Shown: piece by piece, positions 19,067 through 28,863 of the stretch | Layout of the letters: the number at the start of each line of letters is the position of its first letter | Position numbering within the stretch: position 1 is the stretch's first letter | Position numbers and translations under genes: made by a program | Notes under the pieces: generated by a model | Told to the model about the DNA's origin: nothing | Database searches by the model: none | Seen by the model: the letters and a program-made list of their open reading frames with translations, nothing else | Assembly (NCBI GenBank): GCA_934590135.1 | Contig: CAKTOT010000003.1 | Location: 3,170-67,169 of the forward strand | Length of the DNA stretch: 64,000 bases | DNA from: an uncultured Muribaculaceae bacterium | GTDB lineage: Bacteria > Bacteroidota > Bacteroidia > Bacteroidales > Muribaculaceae | Direction of reading: 5' to 3'

Positions 19067-20086
19067 TTAGCGCGGCAGCCGATTGTGCGCCATAAGGTAT
19101 TGTGCAATCTGGACGGCGTTGAGCGCCGCGCCTTTCTTGATTTGGTCGGCTACGCACCAGAAGGATAGTCCGCGTCGGTTGGCCAGGTCTTGACGTATAC
19201 GACCTACGTACACGTCGTCGGTGCCGGCCAGGTGCAACGGCATAGGGTATTCGAGGGCGGCGGGATTGTCCATCAAAGATACTCCCGGAGCATCGGCAAA
19301 GGCCTTTCGGGCTTCTTCGACCGAAATCGCGCGTTGGGTCTGTACCCATATTGCTTCAGAGTGAGCGCGCATCACCGGAACGCGCACGCAAGTGGCACTT
19401 ACCAGCAGGTCTGGGGAGTGCATAATCTTTTTGGTCTCGAGGTGCATTTTCATTTCCTCGCGGGTGTATCCGTTGTCGGTGAATACGTCGATGTGAGGGA
19501 TGACGTTGTCGGCTAATTGATAGGCAAATTTTTCGACGGTGGGCTCTTCACCTTCGGCTATCTGGCGGTGCTGGTGCTCGAGCTCGGCCATAGCGGAGGC
19601 TCCGGCGCCGCTGGCGGCCTGATATGTGGAGACGTGCACGGATTCGATGGGAGATAGCGAATTGATGGGGTTGAGCGCCACTACCATCTGTATCGTTGTG
19701 CAGTTGGGATTGGCGATGATGTTGCGCGGTGTCTCAAAAGCATCGGCACCATTGACTTCGGGAACTACCAATGGAACATCGGCATCCATACGGAAGGCGC
19801 TCGAGTTGTCAATCATCAGGGCGCCGCGTGCGGTGATGGTCTCGGCATATTGTCGTGACACTCCGGCGCCGGCGCTGACAAAGGCTACGTCTATGCCTGC
19901 AAAGTCTTCGGGCTCGTCTCTAAGTAGCTGTATGGTGTGGCTTTTGCCACGGAATACTATGGAACTGCCGGCGCTACGCGTCGAGCCGAAAAGCCGTAAT
20001 TCCTCTATGGGAAAATTCTGCTGGTCGAGAACACGCAGGAATTCCTGCCCTACAGCGCCGCTGGCGCCGACAATAGCTACGTTCAT
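19067..20086 (-). CDS. asd: Aspartate-semialdehyde dehydrogenase
   Basis: 339 residues from the ATG at 20086. The frame is open to 20119, but the family always begins right at the nucleotide-binding strand, here [20 protein letters not shown]. It reduces aspartyl phosphate to aspartate semialdehyde, the branch point to lysine/diaminopimelate, threonine and methionine. The catalytic cysteine is Cys129 in NPNCTTIQ; the later [14 protein letters not shown] holds the active-site His. A TAACTTTG box at 20154-20161 predicts a leader of about 60 bases, which also supports the shorter start. Co-location with metK in the window is not close enough to be an operon. Confidence 0.96.
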   Translation of the reverse strand: MNVAIVGASGAVGQEFLRVLDQQNFPIEELRLFGSTRSAGSSIVFRGKSHTIQLLRDEPEDFAGIDVAFVSAGAGVSRQYAETITARGALMIDNSSAFRMDADVPLVVPEVNGADAFETPRNIIANPNCTTIQMVVALNPINSLSPIESVHVSTYQAASGAGASAMAELEHQHRQIAEGEEPTVEKFAYQLADNVIPHIDVFTDNGYTREEMKMHLETKKIMHSPDLLVSATCVRVPVMRAHSEAIWVQTQRAISVEEARKAFADAPGVSLMDNPAALEYPMPLHLAGTDDVYVGRIRQDLANRRGLSFWCVADQIKKGAALNAVQIAQYLMAHNRLPR

Positions 20087-20153
20087 TGCTGTCTTTGTCT
20101 GTATAAATTGGGGTTGCAACGATATTCTACCGCCTTGCGGCGTAAATACAATG

Positions 20154-20161
20154 CAAAGTTA
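20154..20161 (-). promoter_or_regulatory. -7 box upstream of asd
   Basis: TAACTTTG on the minus strand (CAAAGTTA on the plus). No TTTG at the right distance upstream, so only half of the promoter consensus is met. Confidence 0.55.
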
Positions 20162-20345
20162 CGATTTTTCGGGCGATTTTCTATAAATTTGCTTTTCGGA
20201 ATATCGCCGTTCGATGGTGTAGTCTCTCGAAAGGTTCTCCATCGTCTGCTTTGTGCGCGTCAATAAGGTACGCAAGGTCGGATGTTGCCATATCCGTGCT
20301 GTCGCGACTGTGCCTTTGTGCGGCGTTTCGGCTGTGGAATGGCCG

Positions 20346-21665
20346 TTATTTTTCGCGCATGAATATTGCAATGGGTGTGCCGTGGAATTCCCATCGTTCG
20401 CGGATTTTGTTCTCCAAGTAACGGCGGTACGGCTCCTTGACCCACTGCGGCAGGTTGCAGAAGAATATGAATGTCGGGATGATGGCGCCGCGCAACTGGG
20501 TGATGTATTTGATTTTAACAAACTTGCCCTTGTTGGATGGCGGGGGATATGCGGCGATGGCTTCGAGCATATATGTATTGAGCTGCGAAGTGGGTATGGT
20601 GCGTTTGCGGTTTTTGTAGACGTCTACGGCTGTTTCGATGACTTTGAAGATGCGTTGTTTGGTCAGTGCCGAGCCAAAGATGATGGGGAAGTCGGTGAAC
20701 GGTGCAAAGCGGTCGCGTATGGCTGCCTCGAAGTGTGCTATTGCCACCTGACTCTTGTCTTGTACCAAGTCCCATTTGTTGACAACCACGACAAGACCTT
20801 TGCGGTTGCGCTGTATCAGCGAGAAGATGTTTGCATCTTGTGCTTCGATGCCTCGTGTGGCATCAATCATTAGTATGCAGACGTCCGAGGCTTCGATGGC
20901 GCGTATGCTGCGAATGACCGAGTAGTACTCGATGTCTTCGTTGACTTTGTTTTTCTTGCGTATTCCGGCGGTGTCTACGAGGTAGAAATCGAAACCGAAT
21001 TTGTCGTAGCGCGTGTATATTGAATCACGAGTCGTTCCGGCGATGTCGGTGACGATGTGTCGGTCTTCGCCTATAAAGGCGTTGATAAGTGATGATTTGC
21101 CGGCATTGGGACGCCCGACGATGGCAAATTTGGGGATGTCGGCCAAGGCTTCGGCATCCTCATCGTTTTGTTCGGGTAGTTTGGCGACTACTTGATCCAG
21201 TAAGTCGCCTGTGCCGTAACCATTGACGGCGCTGATGCCGTAGGGGTCGCCCAATCCGAGGGAGTAGAATTCGGGTACGTTGTATTGCCATTCGTTGGAA
21301 TCTACTTTGTTTGCGACCAGAATCACGGGTTTGCGGCTGCGTCGAAGTATGGCTGCAACGTGGTCGTCAAGGTCGGTGACGCCGTTCATCGAGTCTACGA
21401 CAAAGAGTGTGACGTCGGCCTGCTCGATGGCCAGTTCGACTTGTTTGTTGATTTCGCTCTCGAAGATGTCTTCGCTGTTGACCACCCATCCGCCGGTGTC
21501 TACTATGGAAAATTCGATGCCGTTCCAGTCGACTTTGCCGTATTGTCGGTCGCGCGTGGTTCCGGCTGTCGGGTCGGTGATGGCCGTGCGTGTTTGGGTA
21601 AGGCGGTTGAAGAGGGTGGACTTGCCTACATTAGGGCGTCCGACGATGGCTACAAGTTTTCCCAT
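20346..21665 (-). CDS. der: Ribosome-assembly GTPase Der (EngA)
   Basis: 439 residues with two tandem GTPase domains: the first P-loop is [14 protein letters not shown] (residues 8-21) with NKVD near 120, the second is [14 protein letters not shown] (about 186-199) with NKWD near 297. The C-terminal KH-like domain (about 355-439) ends [14 protein letters not shown]. Der is needed for maturation of the 50S subunit. It is the last gene of the DUF177-rpmF-fabH-era-der cluster and follows era by 60 bases. Confidence 0.97.
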   Translation of the reverse strand: MGKLVAIVGRPNVGKSTLFNRLTQTRTAITDPTAGTTRDRQYGKVDWNGIEFSIVDTGGWVVNSEDIFESEINKQVELAIEQADVTLFVVDSMNGVTDLDDHVAAILRRSRKPVILVANKVDSNEWQYNVPEFYSLGLGDPYGISAVNGYGTGDLLDQVVAKLPEQNDEDAEALADIPKFAIVGRPNAGKSSLINAFIGEDRHIVTDIAGTTRDSIYTRYDKFGFDFYLVDTAGIRKKNKVNEDIEYYSVIRSIRAIEASDVCILMIDATRGIEAQDANIFSLIQRNRKGLVVVVNKWDLVQDKSQVAIAHFEAAIRDRFAPFTDFPIIFGSALTKQRIFKVIETAVDVYKNRKRTIPTSQLNTYMLEAIAAYPPPSNKGKFVKIKYITQLRGAIIPTFIFFCNLPQWVKEPYRRYLENKIRERWEFHGTPIAIFMREK

Positions 21666-21725
21666 AATAGTGTCTTGGTGTTAGTCTTTGGGGTGATGGG
21701 TGTATATTGGATGGTCTCGGTGCGG

Positions 21726-22616
21726 TCATTCGATGTATCCGAATTGGCGCAACTTGTTTTCGCGATTGCGCCAATTGGGCTCTACTTTGACAAATATTTC
21801 GAGGAATACGCGCTTGCCGAAGAATGCCTCGATGTCTTTGCGCGCTTGTGTCCCGACTTTCTTGAGCATTGCTCCGCCACGGCCGATGATGATGCCTTTT
21901 TGGCTGTCGCGTTCGACGTATACTACGGCCATGATGTGTATCGAGGTGTCTTTCTCGTCAAATTTTTCAACGATGACTTCGGTGCTGTAGGGTACTTCCT
22001 TGTCGTAGTCCAGCAGGATCTTCTCTCGGATGATTTCGGTGACGAAAAAGCGTGCCGGTTTGTCCGTGAGGGCGTCTTTGCCGAAATACGGCTCGCCTTC
22101 GGGCAGCAGCTCGACTATGCGCTTCATCAGATTGGTGACGTTGAAGTGCTCTTTGGCGGACGTTGGAAATATTTCGGCTTTGGGTAGTATCTGATGCCAG
22201 CGGTCATAAATTTCGTTGAGATGGTCTTGGCTTGCCAGCAGGTCTATCTTGTTGATCACCAGAAGTACGGGGATGTTTTCGGCGGCTACGCGCGAGACGA
22301 AATCGGCGTTTTTTGTCGGGTCTTCGACGACATCGGTGACGTAGAGCAGTATGTCGGCGTCCGTAAGCGCACCTTCGCTGAACTCAAGCATGGATTCTTG
22401 CAACTTGTATTTGGGCTTGAGCACACCGGGTGTGTCCGAGAATACGATTTGATACTCGGGAGCGTTGACAATGCCCATGATGCGGTGTCGCGTGGTCTGC
22501 GCCTTGGAGGTGATGATGGATATGCGTTCGCCTACAAGGTCGTTCATGAGTGTCGATTTGCCGACGTTGGGGTTGCCGACGATGTTTACAAATCCGGATT
22601 TGTGCTTATGTTCCAT
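21726..22616 (-). CDS. era: GTPase Era
   Basis: 296 residues, standard length. The GTPase domain has G1 [16 protein letters not shown] (13-28), G3 DTPGVLKP (about 58-65) and G4 NKID (about 121-124). The C-terminal type II KH domain (about 205-285) carries the VYVERDSQKGIIIGRGGAMLK signature that binds the 3' end of 16S rRNA. Era acts in 30S maturation. It lies 60 bases upstream of der; together they are a translation-assembly pair conserved in the phylum. A hairpin separates it from fabH. Confidence 0.97.
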   Translation of the reverse strand: MEHKHKSGFVNIVGNPNVGKSTLMNDLVGERISIITSKAQTTRHRIMGIVNAPEYQIVFSDTPGVLKPKYKLQESMLEFSEGALTDADILLYVTDVVEDPTKNADFVSRVAAENIPVLLVINKIDLLASQDHLNEIYDRWHQILPKAEIFPTSAKEHFNVTNLMKRIVELLPEGEPYFGKDALTDKPARFFVTEIIREKILLDYDKEVPYSTEVIVEKFDEKDTSIHIMAVVYVERDSQKGIIIGRGGAMLKKVGTQARKDIEAFFGKRVFLEIFVKVEPNWRNRENKLRQFGYIE

Positions 22617-22707
22617 AGCTTTTGGCTTTGAAGATGTGACGGCGTGTGAGCCGGTTGAAGTGTTCGACGGTTGTGCCTAATTGCGTTTCGCGGTTGTCTA
22701 TATATAA

Positions 22708-22738
22708 CATTGATAGCACCGCGAAGGTGCTATCAATG
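22708..22738 (-). terminator. Perfect 13-bp hairpin between fabH and era
   Basis: Stem 22708-22720 with 22726-22738 and a 5-base loop. On the transcribed strand it follows the fabH stop (22813) by 75 bases and is followed by TTATATATAG rather than a pure T-run. It may end or attenuate fabH transcription before era. Confidence 0.7.
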
Positions 22739-22812
22739 CTGTGGCTGCGTGGCGTGGGCTGCTCCGCGTGCCGTGTGCGGGCGTGCGGAACGGGATGCCG
22801 CGCTGCCTAATG

Positions 22813-23802
22813 TTACATGTCCCAAACGAGATACATTGCGCCCCAGGTGAATCCTGCGCCGAAGGCCGTCAGAATGATTTTGTCACCTTTCTTGAGCGTG
22901 TGCTTGTATTCGTCCAGGCAGATGGGTATGGATGCGGCGGAGGTGTTGCCGCGATATTGGATGTTGACCAGTACTTTGTCCATGGGTATGCCGGCACGCT
23001 GAGCCACGGCTTCGATGATGCGAAGGTTGGCCTGATGTGGTACGATGTAGTCAATGTCGTCCACTCCGAGGTTGTTGCGTTTCATAACGTCCTGAGTGGA
23101 GGTGAGCATGTCGGTTACGGCATTTTTGTATACATGGCGTCCGTCTTGGAACAGATAGTGCCATTTTTTATCCAGCGTCTCCTGTGTGGTGGGGTGCGCC
23201 GAGCCGCCGCCGAGCATCACGAGGTGTTCGAGGCCGCTGCCGTCTACGTGGAACAGACCGTCAATGACGCCTGTGCCTGGCTGCTCGGTGGGCTGTACCA
23301 GTGCGGCGGCTGCGCCGTCGCCGAAGAGTGCGCATGTCGAGCGGTCGGTGTAATCTATCATCGATGACATCTTCTCGGTGCAGACTATCAATACGTTTTT
23401 GTAGATGCCGGAACGTATATACGCCGTGGCGTCTTGCAGTGCTACGATAAACCCGGCACATGCTGCCTGGATGTCGTAGGCATAAGCACCCGTAAGTCCG
23501 GTGTGGTATGCAATGATAGATCCTGTCGAGGGGAAGCGATAGTCGGGGTTGGAGGTGGCGCAGATGAGCAGGTCGATGTCTTCGGCTTTGACCGAGGGGT
23601 TTTCGGCCAAGAGCTTCTCGACGGCCTTGATGCCCATATATGATGAGCCGGCGCCGTCTTTATGGAGTATTCGGCGCTCTTTGATGCCTACACGTGTGGT
23701 GATCCATTCGTCATTGGTGTCGACCATCTTGGACAACATTTCGTTGTCAAGGACGTCGTCCGGGACGTATGATGCCAGGGCTGAAATGCGTGCGTTAAAC
23801 AT
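22813..23802 (-). CDS. fabH: 3-oxoacyl-ACP synthase III (KAS III)
   Basis: 329 residues. It starts type II fatty acid synthesis by condensing acyl-CoA with malonyl-ACP. The catalytic triad is visible: Cys115 in DIQAACAGFIVAL, His in VPHQANLRIIEA and Asn in YRGNTSAASIP near residue 283. The GDGAAAALVQ loop is present. It lies downstream of DUF177 and rpmF, a linkage shared with many bacteria that ties ribosome supply to lipid synthesis. The 214-base gap to rpmF carries a hairpin, so it may have its own start of transcription, but no consensus promoter was seen there. Confidence 0.97.
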   Translation of the reverse strand: MFNARISALASYVPDDVLDNEMLSKMVDTNDEWITTRVGIKERRILHKDGAGSSYMGIKAVEKLLAENPSVKAEDIDLLICATSNPDYRFPSTGSIIAYHTGLTGAYAYDIQAACAGFIVALQDATAYIRSGIYKNVLIVCTEKMSSMIDYTDRSTCALFGDGAAAALVQPTEQPGTGVIDGLFHVDGSGLEHLVMLGGGSAHPTTQETLDKKWHYLFQDGRHVYKNAVTDMLTSTQDVMKRNNLGVDDIDYIVPHQANLRIIEAVAQRAGIPMDKVLVNIQYRGNTSAASIPICLDEYKHTLKKGDKIILTAFGAGFTWGAMYLVWDM

Positions 23803-23854
23803 AGATCTTTTGTAATAGTAAGTGTGGCTTGTGTTAAGTCTATAGACTACGCTC

Positions 23855-23894
23855 CCACGGCATCGGCGCGTCGTGTATTCCGCCGATGCTGTGG
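23855..23894 (-). other. Intercistronic hairpin between rpmF and fabH
   Basis: A 14-bp stem with one wobble pair (23855-23868 with 23881-23894). No T-run follows, so it is more likely an RNA-processing or stability element, or a weak terminator after rpmF. Confidence 0.55.
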
Positions 23895-24016
23895 CAGTGT
23901 GATTGCCCTTCCCGAGGCATATCGCTTGTCGGTACGGAGGGCGTTGTGCGTAGCCATTGCCGTGGCTGGAAGTCGTGCTGTCGGGCTATGGGGACGGCCG
24001 GGTTTGCTGTCCGACT

Positions 24017-24202
24017 TTAGCCGACTACCTCTTCCTTAGCGATGGCCTGCTGTCCGCGGTAGTAGCCGCATTCGCATACGGTGTGGTATACGTGCCATGC
24101 GCCGCAGTTGGGGCAGAGTGCCAATGTGGGTTCGAGAGCCTTGTCGTGTGTACGGCGTTTGGCTGTGCGAGTCTTGGATTGTTTGCGTTTAGGATGTGCC
24201 AT
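24017..24202 (-). CDS. rpmF: 50S ribosomal protein L32
   Basis: 61 residues. The N-terminus [18 protein letters not shown] is diagnostic, and two CxxC/CxC pairs (CPNCGAWH and CECGYYRG) form the zinc-ribbon of the C+ version. It lies 78 bases after DUF177, the normal partner gene. Confidence 0.97.
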   Translation of the reverse strand: MAHPKRKQSKTRTAKRRTHDKALEPTLALCPNCGAWHVYHTVCECGYYRGQQAIAKEEVVG

Positions 24203-24280
24203 TTTATTTTATGTGCTTTGATTGTTTTTGTGTGGATATATATTCTTTTGTTTCCTCGAGGCTTGCGCCTTTTGGGGGAA

Positions 24281-24838
24281 TCAGTCTTGTGTTTTGAAGT
24301 TTTTGAGCGCGTCCCACCGCGGGTCGTTGGGCGTCTCGGCATCTTCGATGTCTTCCTGACCTTGAGCCGGGTGGTCCTGCGTATCGATGACGCGGTGACG
24401 GCTGAGAATATCGCTCATAGCGCTGTTGCATTGCCCTTCTTCGTGCATGTGCTGTATGGGGATGTCAAGCATCACCGTGTCATAAAGCATATGGGCGATG
24501 TCCAAATCGCTGTCGCTGCGCGGCATCTCAATCAGGGTCTCGTCTTCATCGTTGTAGTGGTCCCCGTATTTGGCTGCGGTGTGGTAGTCGGCGTCTATGC
24601 TCTCTTGCATATCATCGAGACAGCGGTCGCAGGCTATGGTGACTTCTCCGGTGCAGTGCATGTCTATCTCGTATACCTCTCCGGTGTATTCCACCGTGAC
24701 TTCGACCTGGATATCGCCGTCACGCACATCCGTGCTTTCCATCTGTTCGAAGAAGTCCTTTGTCAGATGAAAGCTAAATTTGTGTGTGCCTATCACTAAG
24801 GGTCTTAGTGGTATTTTATATTCGGCGAGAGTACCCAT
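24281..24838 (-). CDS. DUF177 (YceD-family) protein
   Basis: 185 residues. The family signature is a CxxC motif (ACDRCLDDMQ) after a beta-rich half (VTVEYTGEVYEIDMHCTGEV), then an acidic stretch and a helical end that includes CNSAM and DPRWDALKNFK. YceD proteins are linked to 23S rRNA accumulation and are nearly always next to rpmF, as here. The gene is the first of the cluster and has a promoter-like element at 24867-24898. Confidence 0.92.
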   Translation of the reverse strand: MGTLAEYKIPLRPLVIGTHKFSFHLTKDFFEQMESTDVRDGDIQVEVTVEYTGEVYEIDMHCTGEVTIACDRCLDDMQESIDADYHTAAKYGDHYNDEDETLIEMPRSDSDLDIAHMLYDTVMLDIPIQHMHEEGQCNSAMSDILSRHRVIDTQDHPAQGQEDIEDAETPNDPRWDALKNFKTQD

Positions 24839-24866
24839 TATCTTAAGTCGAGTGGGAAAAACTGTG

Positions 24867-24898
24867 CAAAGTTAGACAAAAACTTCCAAACCGCCAAC
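24867..24898 (-). promoter_or_regulatory. Promoter for the DUF177-rpmF-fabH cluster
   Basis: On the minus strand: GTTG (24898-24895), a 20-base spacer, TAACTTTG (24874-24867). The -33 element is GTTGGCG, also seen before the TPR gene at 28863. Predicted leader about 20 bases. Confidence 0.65.
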
Positions 24899-25013
24899 TT
24901 TTTACGCGTACTAAAATGGTATTGTTCGCGTTTTGGCCTTGTGTCGGGCTTTACGGGACGCCGGCGGCGGTTGTTTTTGCGGCTTGTCGGGATTCGTCCG
25001 AGGCCGTTCGGTG

Positions 25014-26375
25014 TTATGATTGGTTCTCGTTTTTGGGGTTATTGCTTCTGTTTTTATTGCCGTTGTTGTGCTTATGCGGCTTTTTGTTACGGCTCTTTGC
25101 TCGGTTGTTGTTGTCGTTGGCCGATTTGTCGCGGTACTTGGCCGGTTTGCCGTTGCGGGGGGTGCTCTTGTCCGGTGCGAAACCTTTGCCGCGTCCGTGG
25201 CGCTGGTCTATGCGACGTTCGGGATGATACTCGGGTGCTTCGCCGTATTCGGGGTCGACGGGATTCTTGCGTACGGGCTTGCCGAGGAATTTTTCTATTT
25301 GGCCGAATCTGTTTTGGTCCATTGTGCTGACCATAGTGATTGCGCGGCCTTGGCTGCCGGCACGTGCGGTACGGCCGATGCGGTGGACGTAGTCTTCGGC
25401 CTCGTAGGGCACGTCGTAGTTTATGACCATGGTGATGTCATCGATGTCGATACCGCGAGCTACTATGTCTGTGGCCACGAGGATATCGATGCGTCCGGCG
25501 CGAAATCCGAGCATGACCTCGTCTCGTTCTTTCTGGTCAAGGTCGCTATGTATCTGTGCTACATTGAGATGCGCTTGGCGCAATTGGCGTGTGAGGTCTT
25601 TGACTTTGAGCTTGGAGGATGCGAAGATGATGACGCGTTTGGCTCCTCCATCTTTGCGCAACAGGTCCAATAGTATGGGCGTTTTTTGGCGTTCGTGGCA
25701 GATGTATGCGCTTTGGTCAATGCCATCGGCGGGACGCGATACTGCGATTTTAACTTCGGCGGGGTCGTTGAGAATTTCTTCGGCGAGTTTTTTGATTTTG
25801 GGCGGCATTGTAGCGCTGAACATCAGCGTTTGTCGCTCTTTGGGCAGGCAGCGAACAATCTGCATGATGTCGTCATAAAAACCCATATCGAGCATGCGGT
25901 CGGCTTCGTCGAGTACGAAGAATGATACGCGGCTGAGGTCTATGGAACCCATTTGCATGTGTGCAAGCAGACGCCCTGGTGTGGCAATGACGACATCGGC
26001 GCCGGCACGCATACTGTTTTGTTGGCGGGCAAAAGTCGGACCATCGGTGCCGCCGTAGACGGCTATGGAGCTGACCGGTAGATAGTAAGCCATTCCTTCC
26101 ATTTGTCGGTCAATCTGTTGGGCCAGTTCGCGAGTGGGCGCCATGACGATGCAGTTGATGGCGTCGGTGGGCGCTGAGTCGGTGTACAGACGGCTGATTA
26201 TAGGCAGAAGGTATGCAGCGGTTTTGCCGGTGCCGGTCTGCGCTACGGCGATAAGGTCGCGCCCTTGCAATATATAGGGTATGGATTGCTCTTGTATGGG
26301 TGTACACTCCTCGAAGTTCATGTCGTAGAGTGCATCAAGGACTTCGTCGCTGAGATCTAATTGCTCAAAGGTCAT
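25014..26375 (-). CDS. DEAD-box RNA helicase, RhlE-like
   Basis: 453 residues. Q motif FEECTPIQEQSIPY at 21-34, Walker A AQTGTGKT at 45-52, DEAD at 156-159 (VLDEADRMLDMGF), SAT in MFSATMPPK and the helicase C motifs VATDIVARGIDID and HRIGRTARAG. The last 80 residues are a basic, asparagine-rich tail (about 375-453), which usually binds RNA non-specifically. It is the downstream partner of the MATE gene (40-base gap). Its precise RNA target is unknown. Confidence 0.94.
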   Translation of the reverse strand: MTFEQLDLSDEVLDALYDMNFEECTPIQEQSIPYILQGRDLIAVAQTGTGKTAAYLLPIISRLYTDSAPTDAINCIVMAPTRELAQQIDRQMEGMAYYLPVSSIAVYGGTDGPTFARQQNSMRAGADVVIATPGRLLAHMQMGSIDLSRVSFFVLDEADRMLDMGFYDDIMQIVRCLPKERQTLMFSATMPPKIKKLAEEILNDPAEVKIAVSRPADGIDQSAYICHERQKTPILLDLLRKDGGAKRVIIFASSKLKVKDLTRQLRQAHLNVAQIHSDLDQKERDEVMLGFRAGRIDILVATDIVARGIDIDDITMVINYDVPYEAEDYVHRIGRTARAGSQGRAITMVSTMDQNRFGQIEKFLGKPVRKNPVDPEYGEAPEYHPERRIDQRHGRGKGFAPDKSTPRNGKPAKYRDKSANDNNNRAKSRNKKPHKHNNGNKNRSNNPKNENQS

Positions 26376-26415
26376 ATTGTACTCTGTTTGTTTTGTCGTT
26401 GTGCGAATGCATCGT

Positions 26416-27963
26416 CTATGCCACGGCTCCGCCGGGCGTCATATTGCGTAAACGTTTGAATTCCAAGACTATCAGTATGACGGTGACGGCGGTGGCAAAG
26501 AGGTCGGCGATGGGGAATGAGAGCCATACGCCGTCCAGCTTCCATATTCCGGGCATAATCAGCAGCAGCGGGATAAGGAAGAGAACTTGGCGTGACAGCC
26601 CCAGAAATATGGACTTGCCGACGCGGCCGATACTTTGGAAAAAGTTGGTGGATACTATCTGAAATCCCACGAATATAAAGGCCAAAAGGGCAAGGCTGAG
26701 TCCGTGCGAGGTGGCGTTGATCAAGTCTGCGTCTGTGGTGAATATGGCGGCGATGGTTCCGGGAATAAAGAAGGCACCGCACCAACCGAGGATGCTGAGT
26801 ATTGTGGCGGCTGCCAATGTCAGCATATAGGCGCGGCGTAGTCGATTGAGTTTGCCCGCACCGTAATTGTATCCGACAACGGGTTGCATACCTTGGCAGA
26901 TGCCGATAATAATCATTGTAATCAGTGATGCGTAGGTGGTGAATATGCCGGCGGCGCCTACGGCGTTGTCGCCGCCATAGGTGTACATTGTGTTGTTTAT
27001 CAGGAAGCTGATGAGCGAGGCGGCGGCATTCACCAGCGATGGTGCGGCGCCGATACCGATGATGCTGATGACCACTGCACGGCGCAGTCGGTAAGTGCCG
27101 TGAGTGAAGTGTAGATTGCTTCGTCGATCAAAGAAGTGCCATAGTACAAATATCAGTGTGCCGGCCATGGCCAAGTCCGTGGCCAGTGCGGCACCGCGTA
27201 TGCCCATGTCGAGGCCGAAGATGAATATAGGCGCGAGTATGGCGTTGGCTACGGCACTGAGTATCATTGTCATCATTGCGCGACGCGGGTATCCTGAGGC
27301 GCGTTGGATGTTGTTGAGCGAGAAGCTGAGATTCATCAGCAGCATGCCGGGAAGCAGTACGGACATAAAGTCGTGGGCGTAGGGGAGCGTGCGTTCGCTG
27401 GCTCCGAATGCGCGTAGCAGCGGATCCAAGAATATGGCAAAGGCGGTGATGTATATTGTGGCGAATATCAATAGCAGCACCAGCGAATTGCCCAATATGG
27501 TTTGGGCGTCGCGTAAGCGCTTGGCTCCGAGCATAATGGATACGCGAGCGGCGGCGCCCGCACCTACCAGCACGCCGAGTGCCGTGGATAGGTTCATCAG
27601 CGGGAAGGTGATGGCCAATCCGGAGATGGCGTCCGGGCCTACACCGCGGCCTATGAATATGCGGTCGATGACGTTGTATAGCGATACAACCACCATACCG
27701 GCAACGGCGGGCACGCTGTATTGCCAAAGCAGGGCACCTACGGGGCGTGTCGCAAGGCTGTTGAGACCGGTGGCTTTCTTGTCGGTGTCGGCTTGTCCAC
27801 CGACATTCTTCTTGGTTTGATTGGCATCGTCCGCCTTGCCGATATTGTCGGCTTCGGTGTCGATGACATTGGTCTGTCGATTGTCGGTGTCGGCGTTTTG
27901 GCTGCCGTTGGCTATGTCAGGTGCGTTGTCTGAGATATGATCTGTCTCTTGTACTGCGGACAT
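26416..27963 (-). CDS. MATE-family efflux transporter
   Basis: 515 residues. About twelve membrane segments from residue 75 on, with family segments MVVVSLYNVIDRIFIGRGVG, GAGAAARVSIMLGAKR in the first half and GICQGMQPVVGYNYGAGKLNR in the second. It should export drugs or other organic cations or metabolites in exchange for Na+ or H+. The first 65 residues are an unusual polar leader rich in Asp, Asn and Thr with no start codon nearer to the membrane core in good context, so the extension appears real. It may share a transcript with the helicase downstream. Confidence 0.93.
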   Translation of the reverse strand: MSAVQETDHISDNAPDIANGSQNADTDNRQTNVIDTEADNIGKADDANQTKKNVGGQADTDKKATGLNSLATRPVGALLWQYSVPAVAGMVVVSLYNVIDRIFIGRGVGPDAISGLAITFPLMNLSTALGVLVGAGAAARVSIMLGAKRLRDAQTILGNSLVLLLIFATIYITAFAIFLDPLLRAFGASERTLPYAHDFMSVLLPGMLLMNLSFSLNNIQRASGYPRRAMMTMILSAVANAILAPIFIFGLDMGIRGAALATDLAMAGTLIFVLWHFFDRRSNLHFTHGTYRLRRAVVISIIGIGAAPSLVNAAASLISFLINNTMYTYGGDNAVGAAGIFTTYASLITMIIIGICQGMQPVVGYNYGAGKLNRLRRAYMLTLAAATILSILGWCGAFFIPGTIAAIFTTDADLINATSHGLSLALLAFIFVGFQIVSTNFFQSIGRVGKSIFLGLSRQVLFLIPLLLIMPGIWKLDGVWLSFPIADLFATAVTVILIVLEFKRLRNMTPGGAVA

Positions 27964-28000
27964 ATATGTTGACGCTTCGTGGAACAGGTGTATTATACGA

Positions 28001-28034
28001 CGGACAGCGTTCCCACGATAGGGAGCACTGTCCG
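28001..28034 (-). terminator. Terminator after the small TPR gene
   Basis: A stem of 12-14 bp with one mismatch and one wobble (28001-28014 with 28021-28034), 48 bases past the stop at 28082 on the minus strand. Confidence 0.7.
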
Positions 28035-28081
28035 CGATAGGTTATGGATAGAGAATTTGCGTCAGGAGGCTCGGCGCTATG

Positions 28082-28732
28082 TTATTTTCCAGCGCGGATG
28101 CGTGCGCGTTCGACGTATTTGTCGATGTTGACGCCAGCCTGCTGTACGTATGCCTGGTAGTCTGTGCGGATGGTGTTGTAGCACTCATATTCCTTGGCGT
28201 AGTTCTTTTGCTGGGCGTATACGTTGGCCATCTTGATGAGGATGAATGGCGTGATGGTGGGGTTGCCGTCGGCTGTGCTTACGGCGTTATCGTATTCGCT
28301 TAAGGCTTCGTCAAGTTTGTTGAGGTTGGCGTAGCAGTCGCCTTTGAGGCTGTAGACGCCGGCGCCTATGATTTCGCTGCTCACCGAGGTCTTGTCGAGG
28401 TATTCGATGGCTTTGGTGTAGTTGGAGTCGTTGTAAGCGCGGATAGCGACCATGAGTTGGGCACGCTCGTTGGCGGCTGTGCTGCCGTCATCGGCAATCT
28501 TCTGATACATTGCGGTGCGGATGCTGTCGTTGGTCTCGATGTCGGCCAGGCCGATGGCTTCATTGGCTTTGCTGACGGCATTGGCGTGCAGGAAGTATAC
28601 TGCTCCGGCAATCACGAGGATGACTAAGATGGCGATGGACGAGAAAATGAAGATTTTCTTGTTGCGTTGCGCACGGGCCTGTTCGCGGGCTTCTTGCTGC
28701 GCTTCGGGTGTGGTAAATTCTTTGTTTTCCAT
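28082..28732 (-). CDS. YfgM-like membrane-anchored TPR protein
   Basis: 216 residues. A polar N-terminus with several Arg/Lys and Gln (about 1-25) leads into one membrane helix (IFIFSSIAILVILVIAGAVYFL, about 27-48); the rest is periplasmic. Three or four tetratricopeptide repeats follow (AYNDSNYTKAIEYLDK, GDCYANLNKLDEALSEYDNAV, ANVYAQQKNYAKEYECYN). The layout resembles E. coli YfgM, which works with the PpiD chaperone at the Sec translocon; a PpiD/SurA-like protein and SecDF occur elsewhere in this window, but there is no direct linkage. Monocistronic, with its own promoter and terminator. Confidence 0.85.
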   Translation of the reverse strand: MENKEFTTPEAQQEAREQARAQRNKKIFIFSSIAILVILVIAGAVYFLHANAVSKANEAIGLADIETNDSIRTAMYQKIADDGSTAANERAQLMVAIRAYNDSNYTKAIEYLDKTSVSSEIIGAGVYSLKGDCYANLNKLDEALSEYDNAVSTADGNPTITPFILIKMANVYAQQKNYAKEYECYNTIRTDYQAYVQQAGVNIDKYVERARIRAGK

Positions 28733-28830
28733 TATTTAGTGTATCTTTTTTGCTTTGTTTGATGCAGCGGCTCGGCCTCGGGTGATGTGCCGAAGTCGTT
28801 GCTGCCGGAGGCTGCTACGCTTCCGAAGTG

Positions 28831-28863
28831 CAAAGTTACTGTTTTTTTGCCGAATACGCCAAC
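28831..28863 (-). promoter_or_regulatory. Promoter for the YfgM-like gene
   Basis: On the minus strand: GTTGGCG with GTTG at 28863-28860, a 21-base spacer and TAACTTTG at 28838-28831. Predicted leader about 90 bases. Confidence 0.65.

Noticed and set aside
20253..22631. Long open frames on the plus strand opposite der and era (up to 300 codons)
   Set aside because: Antisense shadows of well-defined GTPase genes; caused by the codon bias of the real strand.
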